A stretch of 64,000 bases of DNA from Bacillus solimangrovi (lineage in GTDB: Bacteria; Bacillota; Bacilli; Bacillales; Bacillaceae_N): the NCBI RefSeq assembly GCF_001742425.1, contig NZ_MJEH01000064.1:1-64000 (forward strand), given 5' to 3'. This document shows, piece after piece, positions 1-7,345 of this stretch. The notes below the pieces were generated by a model. It ran no database searches. It saw only the letters and a list, made by a program, of their open reading frames with translations, and was not told the origin of the DNA. Made by a program: the position numbers and the translations under genes. How positions within the stretch are numbered: position 1 is the stretch's first letter; every line of letters begins with the position of its first letter.

Positions 1-70
1 ATTTTTTGATTTCAAGTATGCTGTTTTAATCAAATAAAGTTTGAGCAGCATTATCTTAATATCACTATAA

Positions 71-113
71 GAAAGAAGTCATTTTGATAAAATATTCAAA
101 ATGACTTCTTTCT
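71..113. terminator. Bidirectional hairpin terminator
   Basis: A 17-bp perfect inverted repeat around a 7-base loop, starting with an A/G-rich arm and ending in a T/C-rich tail. It probably ends transcription of a gene lying left of the window, or acts in both directions. Confidence 0.65.
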
Positions 114-240
114 ATCTATAAACCTCAAATGCAGTTATAGAATAGCTGTTTTCTGAAAGATTGTTGCTTTTGATAATAGAAATATATAGAAAAAAATACA
201 ATAAAACGGTATTGTATTTTAATGAAAGGAGAGGACATAT

Positions 241-450
241 TTGAATAAAAAAAAACTAAATATGATTATCGCAATACTTGGAAGTGTAACTATTTTAACG
301 ATAGGCGGTTTAGTGTTTAATCAAATGTACAAGAATCATCAAGCAAACAAACTCATTATAGAGAAATGCTTTGATAACTTCGATATAGAGGGAGAAGTAG
401 TGATAAAGAAGGATGGTTTTTGGTCACCAGTTGCTTGTGAGAAAAAATAA
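241..450 (+). CDS. Small single-pass membrane protein, unknown function
   Basis: A 69-residue protein starting with TTG at 241. A strong ribosome binding site (AAAGGAGAGG, about 225-234) decides this start. Residues 8-28 form one hydrophobic segment after a lysine-rich N-terminus, so the rest probably faces outward or sits at the membrane. The C-terminal part is polar and carries two cysteines (CFDNFD and VACEKK). A clear terminator follows at once, so the gene is a monocistron. I recognise the general type of small Bacillus membrane protein but can give no function. Confidence 0.7.
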   Translation: MNKKKLNMIIAILGSVTILTIGGLVFNQMYKNHQANKLIIEKCFDNFDIEGEVVIKKDGFWSPVACEKK

Positions 451-455
451 TATTT

Positions 456-482
456 CTAGACCTTAAAATAAGGTCTTTTTTA
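456..482 (+). terminator. Rho-independent terminator
   Basis: Short stem AGACCTTA/TAAGGTCT followed by a T-run. It lies just after the stop codon of the small membrane protein gene. Confidence 0.85.
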
Positions 483-682
483 TGCACTTCTAATTATCTC
501 AACCGTTGTATAATTCGATTTTTGACACGCTGAAATAAGCATTTGCTCCATTCGTTTTTCAAATGGTAGTTTAGTAATTTCATCTGGTTCACCTGGAAAC
601 AAGTCTTGTTTCATAGCATTAAATAACGCCATTGATCTGATTTAGTTAATTCGCTGAAATCTTCATATATGTCTTTCCACAC
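480..682 (-). pseudogene. Frameshifted small gene, unknown
   Basis: On the minus strand a GTG start at 682 has a good ribosome binding site (AAGGAG, 9 bases away) and opens with MWKDIYEDFSELTKSDQ. The frame then hits a stop. An overlapping frame continues with ALFNAMKQDLFPGEPDEITK and runs to a stop at 480. Joining the frames gives about 66 residues, so this looks like one small gene broken by a single frameshift. The family is not recognised. It lies directly downstream of a 33-residue membrane peptide on the same strand. Confidence 0.45.
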
Positions 683-705
683 CCTGAACGTCTCCTTAAA
701 CCTCA

Positions 706-807
706 TTATATAAACCTATTAATAGTAAGGTAAAAGATAACCACAATCTCTATGAAAACAGCCATGACTATTACTATCCTAACTCTTTTAAATTGCGATA
801 TTTTCAC
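706..807 (-). CDS. 33-residue membrane peptide
   Basis: GTG start at 807 with a strong ribosome binding site (AAGGAGGA, 9 bases upstream). The peptide begins MKISQFKRVRIVIVMAVFIE and is almost entirely one transmembrane helix after a basic N-terminus. The stop is at 706, 24 bases before the start of the frameshifted gene on the same strand. Good initiation signals support a real gene, but the downstream partner is broken, so the pair may be decaying. Function unknown. Confidence 0.45.
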   Translation of the reverse strand: MKISQFKRVRIVIVMAVFIEIVVIFYLTINRFI

Positions 808-842
808 TGTATTTTGTCCTCCTTATCCGAGCCATTCTTGTA

Positions 843-996
843 ATGATAGCAGTTTGTGGGAGTAACGAACTTAAATCAAAAGCACAATGAACATAATGAG
901 AAATTAGAAGATACTACACGATAGTCCATCATTTCAAAAATAAGAGCAGATAAAAATATAACCGTCTCAGTTGCAAAAGAACTTAATAAATATTAA
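843..996 (+). pseudogene. Lipoprotein-like remnant
   Basis: The plus strand reads MIAVCGSNELKSKAQ then stops. In another frame HNEHNEKLEDTTR, a stop, and SIISKIRADKNITVSVAKEL follow up to 996. The AVCGSN start resembles the end of a lipoprotein signal peptide. This looks like the remains of a small lipoprotein gene with one frameshift, one nonsense codon and a lost N-terminus. It is a reading-frame inference only. Confidence 0.3.
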
Positions 997-1045
997 ACTA
1001 TTACTAATCTTTAGGTTGGAATAAATTTACATAGATCAATCAGAA

Positions 1046-1106
1046 ATTCGTTGGTTTTCCAAGGTTCTGAAGTGGGAGTCTTAGCGTCAGTTGAAACGTG
1101 ATAAAA
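1046..1106 (+). repeat. Structured dispersed repeat, right half
   Basis: Matches the right half of the dispersed repeat described at 16452: the GAAGTGGGAG arm, AGCGTCAG, then TTGAAACGTGATAAA. The left half is absent here. A matching left half lies 480 bp downstream (1591), after the lipoprotein gene. Confidence 0.7.
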
Positions 1107-1127
1107 ATTTATTTGGGAGTTGTTTAT

Positions 1128-1592
1128 ATGCCTAGGGAGTTGACTACTTTAGTAATATTATTATTTATTTCGTCAATTTTAATTGCTTGTAATGAGAATA
1201 CAGTAGCAACAAATGAAAACATGGAGGATTGGAAAGAGAGTCCTATATTTGAGTCTGATAATTATACAATGATAGGTGAACAAGAGCGATTAGCATTTAT
1301 TTATGGCGATGAAACTGTAAAGTTCCTTCCTAATAAAGTTAATAAATATATGTGGCATTTCTGGGGGACTGAAGAAGAGTTCAATGGTAGTTTAACAGTT
1401 ATAGCTACTCATGAAGTAAGTAATGAACAAGTTACTGTTGTAGAAGACCAAATTTTAGGTGGACCTAATAATGGTGCAGACAAACATGTTCCTTCGATAA
1501 TGTCGCTTCCGAAAAGTGGAATGTGGAAGTTAGATGCGTATATTGGAGAAAACTTATTTGGAAGTGTATTTGTGAAAGTTCACAATGAATAA
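1128..1592 (+). CDS. DUF4871-like lipoprotein
   Basis: A 154-residue secreted lipoprotein. The ATG at 1128 has GGGAG upstream; an in-frame GTG at 1098 lies inside the repeat and is not credible. Residues 1-20 are a signal peptide ending in the lipobox LIAC (Cys21). The body carries the features I associate with DUF4871 proteins: SDNYTMIGE, YMWHFWG, the LGGPNNGAD block and the closing SGMWKLDAYI. It should sit on the outer face of the membrane. Function unknown. The gene is bracketed by the two halves of a dispersed repeat, and its TAA stop overlaps the start of the left half. Confidence 0.75.
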   Translation: MPRELTTLVILLFISSILIACNENTVATNENMEDWKESPIFESDNYTMIGEQERLAFIYGDETVKFLPNKVNKYMWHFWGTEEEFNGSLTVIATHEVSNEQVTVVEDQILGGPNNGADKHVPSIMSLPKSGMWKLDAYIGENLFGSVFVKVHNE

Positions 1593-1660
1593 AGTAAAAC
1601 TTCCATCAGTGGAGGTATTCCTTCATCCTCCACTGATGGTTAGTTGAAACAATTAGATAA
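1591..1660 (+). repeat. Structured dispersed repeat, left half
   Basis: Left half of the repeat family: AAAGTAAAAC, then a perfect 13-bp stem (CCATCAGTGGAGG with its complement) and TTAGTTGAA. It begins at the stop codon of the lipoprotein gene. Past about 1660 the sequence diverges, although another GCTCTC hairpin follows. Confidence 0.75.
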
Positions 1661-1749
1661 TTAACAATGCTCTCTTCCAGAGGAGAGCACTCCCCCATTT
1701 GTAATTCGTTTCCTTTTTTAAGCAGTTCTAGTGTCAGTTAAAATACGTA

Positions 1750-1792
1750 AAAAAGCTAGGTGACTGCATGATGCCAGTCATCTAGCTTTTTA
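1750..1792. terminator. Bidirectional terminator
   Basis: A long stem (AAAAAGCTAGGTGACTG with a near-perfect complement) flanked by A-rich and T-rich ends. It closes the potassium-transport operon on the minus strand and would also stop plus-strand transcripts. Confidence 0.85.
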
Positions 1793-1793
1793 A

Positions 1794-3194
1794 TTAACCA
1801 ATAATAATATGTTCTTTCGGATAACGATAAGCTTCTGGTTTCGTATCTTTCCCTTTAATCATAAACAGGAAGGATAGGATACCGATCCGTCCAACAAACA
1901 TTAGAAAGATGAGAATGAGCTTTCCGATTGTTGAAAGATCGGGTGTAATCCCCATTGACAGCCCTGTTGTTCCAAATGCTGAACACACCTCGAAGATAAT
2001 CTCCATAAGTAAAAAATCCTCAATCGCTACTAAAATAATAACCGCTATCGTACACATCATCACGCCTACTAACGGTACGACAAGTGCTTTGCGCATATCA
2101 CTTTCATGAACTTCACGACGAAAGATTTTAATCGAATGCTTTCCACGTGAAAAATTCCAGAAGAACAGAATCGTCAATGCAAATGTCGTCGTTCGTATGC
2201 CTCCCCCAACACTTGATGGTGACGCTCCAATAAACATTAAACTACTAAGCACAAGCTGTGTTGCTTCACTGAATTCACTAACATCCATTGTAGATAACCC
2301 TGCACTTCTCGTTGATATCGATTGAAATAACGCATAAAACAAACCTTGATGCCATTCTTTCCCTGCAAAGAAATGATTCCACTCAAATAACCCTATCGCA
2401 ACGACCCCGACAATAATTAATAGGAAATACGTTACTGTCGTAAGCTTAGCAAACAATGAAAAGCGGAAAAAGATCCGATCTTCTTTTGAACGAAACAAAA
2501 ATTCTTTCACTTCAATTAATACTGGAAACCCAATCGCTCCGAGTATTATAAGAATGATCGTTATAAACTGTACGAAGTAATCATTTGCAAATGGGACTAG
2601 TGATGAACCTGTAATATCAAATCCACCATTCGTCGTTGCACTAATCGAAGCAAATGTCCCTTGAATAATTGCCTCTTTCACGGTCGGAAAATACTTCAAA
2701 TAATACAAACTCAGAATAATTGCCCCAACTAGTTCAATCAATAAGATCAGTCCGACAATTTGCCTCATTAACTTTACTAGACCTGACAATGTTGATTGGT
2801 TATGGTCAATTCGAATCAACTGTCGCTGCTTCAAACCAATTTTTTTACCTAGTATCATATAAATGAACGTTCCGAGTGTCATGACCCCGACGCCACCAAT
2901 TTGTAAAACAACGGCGATAATGAATGCACCTACACCCGAGAATGTCTCTGCGGTGTTGACAACAGTTAGCCCCGTTACGCTAACTGCACTAGCTGCAGTG
3001 AATAGTGCATCAATAAATGACAAGTCTACACCAGGATTATGTGCAATCGGTAAGCTCAACAATAACGTTGAAATCGTCACAGCTCCAAGGTAAAACAAAA
3101 TGATGATTTGTACACTGGTCAATCGTTTCTTAAAATATAGATGGGATTCTTCCTTTAATATTCGTTTTAACATAAACCACAATCCTTGCTTCAT
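1794..3194 (-). CDS. TrkH/KtrB-type potassium uptake protein
   Basis: A 466-residue integral membrane protein of the Trk/Ktr/HKT superfamily, which moves K+ (often with Na+) inward. Four repeats with P-loops can be read: VSVTGLT (about 72-77), ATTNGGFD, STRSAGLST and FGTTGLS, each with the key glycine. The length suits KtrB/KtrD (about 450). Met8 is an alternative start, since AAGG lies ten bases before it. The gene follows a 2TM-RCK channel gene by 15 bp, so the two are probably cotranscribed. No KtrA/KtrC regulator gene is visible here. KtrB versus KtrD cannot be decided. Confidence 0.9.
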   Translation of the reverse strand: MKQGLWFMLKRILKEESHLYFKKRLTSVQIIILFYLGAVTISTLLLSLPIAHNPGVDLSFIDALFTAASAVSVTGLTVVNTAETFSGVGAFIIAVVLQIGGVGVMTLGTFIYMILGKKIGLKQRQLIRIDHNQSTLSGLVKLMRQIVGLILLIELVGAIILSLYYLKYFPTVKEAIIQGTFASISATTNGGFDITGSSLVPFANDYFVQFITIILIILGAIGFPVLIEVKEFLFRSKEDRIFFRFSLFAKLTTVTYFLLIIVGVVAIGLFEWNHFFAGKEWHQGLFYALFQSISTRSAGLSTMDVSEFSEATQLVLSSLMFIGASPSSVGGGIRTTTFALTILFFWNFSRGKHSIKIFRREVHESDMRKALVVPLVGVMMCTIAVIILVAIEDFLLMEIIFEVCSAFGTTGLSMGITPDLSTIGKLILIFLMFVGRIGILSFLFMIKGKDTKPEAYRYPKEHIIIG

Positions 3195-3209
3195 TTACTT
3201 TCTAAAATT

Positions 3210-4223
3210 CTATTTCTTCGATAGCTCATTCTTTTTTGTTAAGGCACGTTCGAACTGTTTTAGGTTAGATTGTGTACCGAATGCAATCACCATATCAGCC
3301 GCTGTCAACACATCATCTGCACTCGGATGCGTTAGGAAGTCATCGCTACGCTTAATCGCAACAACCGTTACACCGAAGCGGTTACGAATATTACATTGTC
3401 TTAATGACAACCCTGCAACTTCAGATTGTTCCGCAACACAAATTTCTTCTACACCAAAAAATTGATTATTTGCTTCAAATAGTACATCTAAATATTCTAC
3501 ACTATTCGGCTTCAAAAAAGACAGTGCCATTCGGATGCCTCCAATACTTGACGTATTGACAACATGGTCTGCCCCAGCTCGAAATAGCTTCTCTTCAGAT
3601 TCAACTCTGTCAACTCGACTTACGACTTGTATATTTTTATTTAACCCCTTTGCAGTAAGTGAAATGAACACATTATCAGCATCACCTGGTAAAGCCGCAA
3701 TTAATCCACTTGCCCGCTCAATACCTGCTTCAAGTAGTGTTTGGTCAACAGTCGCATCACCTTTTACATAGAGTCTATCCTGTTTATGTTTTTCAAGCAA
3801 CTGCTCATCCTTCTCTACAATAACGAATGGGATCCCTTGCAGCTCTAACTGTTTAAGTACCTCTCGTCCAACACGACCGAGACCGCATATAATGACATGA
3901 TTATGTAATTGGGACATTTTCTTCTTCATTCTCTTCCTCCCAACAGTATTACTCAATCTTCCTTCTAATATTAGTGCTGCAAACGAACCAACACCGTATG
4001 TCGCAACCCCAACGCCTAATGGGACGAGTACTAAAGTGAATGTTTTCCCTTCAGGTGTTACTGGATATACATCACCATATCCAACTGTTAAGACCGTAAC
4101 CATTGTTAACCATAACGAATCAAAAACGTTTAAGTCTTCAAAATACATATAACCTAACGTTCCAATGAACACTACGACAGTCACACCGAGAAACGCTACA
4201 ACAATTTGTCGATATTCTCTCAT
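3210..4223 (-). CDS. 2TM potassium channel with RCK domain (YugO-like)
   Basis: A 337-residue channel. Two transmembrane helices (about 7-27 and 62-88) flank a pore loop with the potassium filter TVGYGD (46-51). A cytosolic RCK domain follows: its Rossmann motif is GLGRVG (114-119), then TrkA_N and a TrkA_C-type segment. The order and length match Bacillus YugO, a channel linked to biofilm potassium signalling in B. subtilis; the same role here is inferred. The downstream neighbour is a TrkH/KtrB protein, so one transcript may encode both a channel and a transporter. Confidence 0.9.
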   Translation of the reverse strand: MREYRQIVVAFLGVTVVVFIGTLGYMYFEDLNVFDSLWLTMVTVLTVGYGDVYPVTPEGKTFTLVLVPLGVGVATYGVGSFAALILEGRLSNTVGRKRMKKKMSQLHNHVIICGLGRVGREVLKQLELQGIPFVIVEKDEQLLEKHKQDRLYVKGDATVDQTLLEAGIERASGLIAALPGDADNVFISLTAKGLNKNIQVVSRVDRVESEEKLFRAGADHVVNTSSIGGIRMALSFLKPNSVEYLDVLFEANNQFFGVEEICVAEQSEVAGLSLRQCNIRNRFGVTVVAIKRSDDFLTHPSADDVLTAADMVIAFGTQSNLKQFERALTKKNELSKK

Positions 4224-4282
4224 ATCTTCTCTATATCCCCCGAATTTCGAATCAAAAAAACATATCCAATAGCTTATTCCTC

Positions 4283-4441
4283 ATAAAGTGAAACTTCCAT
4301 CAGTTCAAATTCCCCTTGATTCCCCCAACTGATGGATAGTTGAACCAATCTAGTAATTACTTACATCCGCTCACCTACATATATTTAATTGACTTTCCTA
4401 GCTTTGAAGCGAGAGGCTTAGCGTCAGTTAACAAGTGATAA
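4283..4441 (+). repeat. Structured dispersed repeat, diverged copy
   Basis: About 160 bp between the divergent channel and Nudix genes. The left stem is CCATCAGTT/AACTGATGG. The ninth pair is T:A where most copies have G:C, a compensatory change. The right end keeps TTAGCGTCAGTT and GTGATAA; the inner right hairpin is degraded. Confidence 0.8.
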
Positions 4442-4485
4442 TCGTTCATCTTTCATTATATAGAATGTACTTTTAAAATAATAGA

Positions 4486-4515
4486 TTGACTTTTTTCTCC
4501 TTATTTAATTATGAT
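4486..4515 (+). promoter_or_regulatory. SigA-type promoter of the Nudix gene
   Basis: TTGACT (4486-4491) and TATGAT (4510-4515) are separated by 18 bp, 26 bp before the ATG of the Nudix gene. Confidence 0.6.
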
Positions 4516-4541
4516 ACGCTGTTACTTAGGAGTGATGTGTG

Positions 4542-4934
4542 ATGAAATCTGTTAAAGTTGTCGGTGCAATCATCGAAAATGACCGAGACGAAATCCTTTG
4601 TGCAAAACGTAGTAAAACGATGACCTTACCAAACCTGTGGGAATTCCCTGGTGGCAAAATTGAGGAGCATGAAACACCAGAAGAGGCACTCATACGTGAA
4701 ATTTCAGAAGAGCTAGACTGTACAATTACCGTATTCGATCAAGTTGAAGACACAACACATACATATGATTCCATAATTGTACAACTGATTACGTTCAAAG
4801 CTAGAATTACGAACGGTACACCAGTTGCTCGTGAACATGCTGAATTACGCTGGGTACATCATAACAAGCTAACTGTTCTTGAATGGGCAGCAGCCGACAT
4901 TCCAGCAGTTGAGAAGTTAGTTCAAATGAGTTAA
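4542..4934 (+). CDS. MutT-type Nudix hydrolase (NTP pyrophosphohydrolase)
   Basis: A 130-residue single-domain Nudix protein. The Nudix box begins at Gly38 with REISEELD as its catalytic core (52-59), followed by the usual WVHH segment near residue 106. Such proteins hydrolyse nucleoside triphosphates, often oxidised ones such as 8-oxo-dGTP, and clean the nucleotide pool; substrate is inferred from family only. The ATG at 4542 is chosen because AGGAG is 8 bases upstream. The gene is monocistronic, with its own promoter and a strong terminator. Confidence 0.85.
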   Translation: MKSVKVVGAIIENDRDEILCAKRSKTMTLPNLWEFPGGKIEEHETPEEALIREISEELDCTITVFDQVEDTTHTYDSIIVQLITFKARITNGTPVAREHAELRWVHHNKLTVLEWAAADIPAVEKLVQMS

Positions 4935-4935
4935 T

Positions 4936-4985
4936 AGAAAAACTTCCATCAATTTGGTTAACAGTAACCTTGATGGAAGTTTTCT
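4936..4985. terminator. Bidirectional terminator
   Basis: Near-perfect stem AAAACTTCCATCAA with its complement, an inner GGTTA/TAACC stem, and T-rich tails on both strands. It serves the Nudix gene and the converging zinc-ribbon operon. Confidence 0.85.
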
Positions 4986-4990
4986 TTACT

Positions 4991-5884
4991 TTAAAACATA
5001 TTCGGAACGAAAAGACCTCTTAGAAACTGCTCGATAAAAAATGAAACGAGTACATAATCGACAAACATAATAGCTAACATACCGCCGATACTCCAATACA
5101 ACCTGTCCCTCTTACGCTCATTTTTCGCATATTCATATACAAACAAGCCCGGTATAAGAAACAAACTACATATGCTCGATATGAAAATTAATAATACCAT
5201 GCCCGAAACTAAACCAATCATTCCAAGTAACAGTGCAATAACATTCATCATAAGAAACGGAACGATTAATCCTCCATATTGGGCAACTAACACTTTCGCT
5301 GAAACTTGAACCTTCATTCGATTCAAACAGAAGAACATCACAAACAGCGCTACTATTGAAAATATGAACATAACGAAGAAGAAAGAAAAGGCAACATTGA
5401 AAAATGGTAATGACCGAATCGGTAAACCATCTTCTAAAAAAATTCCGTTTATATGATTCACCCAAACGAACGGATCTAACCCGTAATTAAAAAATAAGTT
5501 ACTTATATTTTCATCTAACATGAATTGCCTTATCCCAAGTACAATTGATTGATAAGCATTGTTTACGACAACATATAAAACAAGTGCAAATGTCAATGCT
5601 GACAAAATCATGGTCATTAACCCATTAACAAAATCCTGTTTATTCAATTGAAATGCTTGCGACGGTTGCTTCAATAACGTAACGAAGTATCCTTTATACT
5701 GTTTCACTTTCAGTAACTGATCCTGATGAATAGGTGTCTTCTCTTGATAACTTCCTACGTCAGACATGGCAGGTTCAACCATCGCACTAACCTCATCGAT
5801 AGCATTGTTTGAACTAAATTTGTTCCCACATATCCCACAATATTTCCCGCTCATTTGTTCATGACTACACTTCGAACAGATCAT
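4991..5884 (-). CDS. Zinc-ribbon multi-pass membrane protein
   Basis: A 297-residue protein. The N-terminus is a zinc ribbon: MICSKCSHEQ then YCGICG, giving two CxxC pairs. A polar linker follows, then about five hydrophobic segments from residue 85 onward, as in Yip1/DUF-type zinc-ribbon membrane proteins. The start is set at the ATG at 5884; an in-frame TTG at 5902 is less likely. It lies 48 bp downstream of another zinc-ribbon gene on the same strand, so both are probably one operon concerned with the cell envelope. Exact function unknown. Confidence 0.75.
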   Translation of the reverse strand: MICSKCSHEQMSGKYCGICGNKFSSNNAIDEVSAMVEPAMSDVGSYQEKTPIHQDQLLKVKQYKGYFVTLLKQPSQAFQLNKQDFVNGLMTMILSALTFALVLYVVVNNAYQSIVLGIRQFMLDENISNLFFNYGLDPFVWVNHINGIFLEDGLPIRSLPFFNVAFSFFFVMFIFSIVALFVMFFCLNRMKVQVSAKVLVAQYGGLIVPFLMMNVIALLLGMIGLVSGMVLLIFISSICSLFLIPGLFVYEYAKNERKRDRLYWSIGGMLAIMFVDYVLVSFFIEQFLRGLFVPNMF

Positions 5885-5932
5885 CTCATCACCATTCCTC
5901 AATTTGACTACCTACTATTCTGTATTTATTGT

Positions 5933-6994
5933 TTAACTTGAGCTTTCTTCTGTTAACATCGCTTGAACAGCTTTTTGTGCCTCGATCGCTTCTTGCTCAA
6001 ATTTAAAATGTAAGGTTCTCCAAATAGCATCATTTGCTGTTACATGCTCTGATTTGAATACTGTACCATCACTATTTTCCCATTCTGCATGCATACTCAC
6101 TTCCTTGTTCGGAAATGGACCGAGCGTACGATAATCTTCTAATGTTTTCCCTGTACTTTGACCATTTACGAAGAGGATAGCTCCTTCAACATCCGCTTTC
6201 CACGTATATACACGTTCAGGAAATGAAAACAGGAACTGTTCCTTATTTGTGCCATTACCAACAACGTCAACAGATCCTTTTGATAACTTGAACTGTCCAA
6301 ATTCATTCTCTGCTATAGCTGATAGTTCATATCTACCTGGATAAGCACGAACAAGCTCGGTACGTTTGTCTGCTTCTTCTACTAATTGTGCTACTCCATC
6401 TAGATTAAATCTAGTCATCGGATAATTTGATTTTACAACGACTCGAATTGGCACTGCCTCAATCGTATATTGATCAAACCCCCAAAATGATTCATTTTTC
6501 TTCTTCAAAACAAAGATCTTATTACCACTACGATCTGTAATAGATTGACCAAATGGTAAATCCTCATCTTCACTTATTGCTTTCACTAAATCATTTCGAA
6601 TCTTATCCCAATCATTCTCAAGCAAATAAAATAAATAACTTTCTTCATCTAATAACGCGTCCTCATTGACTTCCACAATGGAAAAGAAAGCTTCTCTGTC
6701 CTGTTTCATTACTGCAGCATCAAGCGCTTTCACATCCTGCAACGGATCATAAAGGTTCGATGTCATTTTAAACATAATAAACAAGACAGTAACCAATACA
6801 AACGTACTTCCAATTAACACCTTACTCTTTCGTGAAAGTGGTTTTCTCGGTTTCTTGATTGGTTTACTTTCAATGTGTTGTTCTAATTGTGGCTGTGCTT
6901 TAATTTCAGTTAACTCGTGCTGCTTCGTTCCACATTCAGTGCAATATGTATACTCGTTCTTTAATTGTTGGCCACACTTATGACAATATTTCAC
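5933..6994 (-). CDS. TcaA/YvbJ-like zinc-ribbon membrane protein
   Basis: A 353-residue protein starting with GTG, with AAGGAG 8 bases upstream. Zinc ribbon YCHKCG...YCTECG (3-22), a lysine/arginine-rich stretch, one transmembrane helix (about 58-78) and a large extracellular part. That part contains an NTF2-like segment and a PEGA-like segment around VNGQSTGKT. The layout matches TcaA of staphylococci and YvbJ of B. subtilis, but it is shorter than either and probably lacks their last domains. TcaA affects glycopeptide sensitivity and wall stress; a wall-related role here is inference. Confidence 0.75.
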   Translation of the reverse strand: MKYCHKCGQQLKNEYTYCTECGTKQHELTEIKAQPQLEQHIESKPIKKPRKPLSRKSKVLIGSTFVLVTVLFIMFKMTSNLYDPLQDVKALDAAVMKQDREAFFSIVEVNEDALLDEESYLFYLLENDWDKIRNDLVKAISEDEDLPFGQSITDRSGNKIFVLKKKNESFWGFDQYTIEAVPIRVVVKSNYPMTRFNLDGVAQLVEEADKRTELVRAYPGRYELSAIAENEFGQFKLSKGSVDVVGNGTNKEQFLFSFPERVYTWKADVEGAILFVNGQSTGKTLEDYRTLGPFPNKEVSMHAEWENSDGTVFKSEHVTANDAIWRTLHFKFEQEAIEAQKAVQAMLTEESSS

Positions 6995-7013
6995 GGTAAT
7001 AGCTCCTTTCTAT

Positions 7014-7160
7014 AATGTGAAACTTCATCTAATGGAAGCTTCTCTTGTTCTTCCTATTAAACAAATCAAGTAATAAATGATGCTTCTTCTTCCACTAAAA
7101 CCTCGGTAACTTTTCTATGTTTCAAAACCTGAGCCTTACCGTCAGTTGACACATGATAAA
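7014..7160 (+). repeat. Structured dispersed repeat, degenerate copy
   Basis: Recognisable by GTGAAACTTCAT at the left and ACCGTCAGTTGACACATGATAAA at the right (split across 7135-7160). The left hairpin has largely decayed. It lies upstream of the zinc-ribbon operon, in the opposite orientation. Confidence 0.6.
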
Positions 7161-7298
7161 TAATAGTTTAGTAGATAGAAATAATTTACATTATATCAAA
7201 TTAATTGTCGTATGAGCACGAAATATTTTGAACATATCTGTCAAAGTTCATAATAGTTGCTAGCACAATCCACCGATTTACTAGCTTCATAACTAAAA

Positions 7299-7345
7299 GA
7301 GGGTAGTGTTAAGAAAAACTTCCTTAACACTACCCTCAAATTAAC
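7299..7345 (-). terminator. Terminator of the ABC/two-component locus
   Basis: A perfect 15-bp stem (7299-7313 with 7323-7337). Read on the minus strand it follows the permease stop codon and ends in a T-rich tract. Confidence 0.85.

Noticed and set aside
4936-4985. Hairpin with CTTCCATCA as another repeat copy
   Set aside because: It shares nine bases with the repeat but lacks every other segment and is an ordinary terminator with T-runs.
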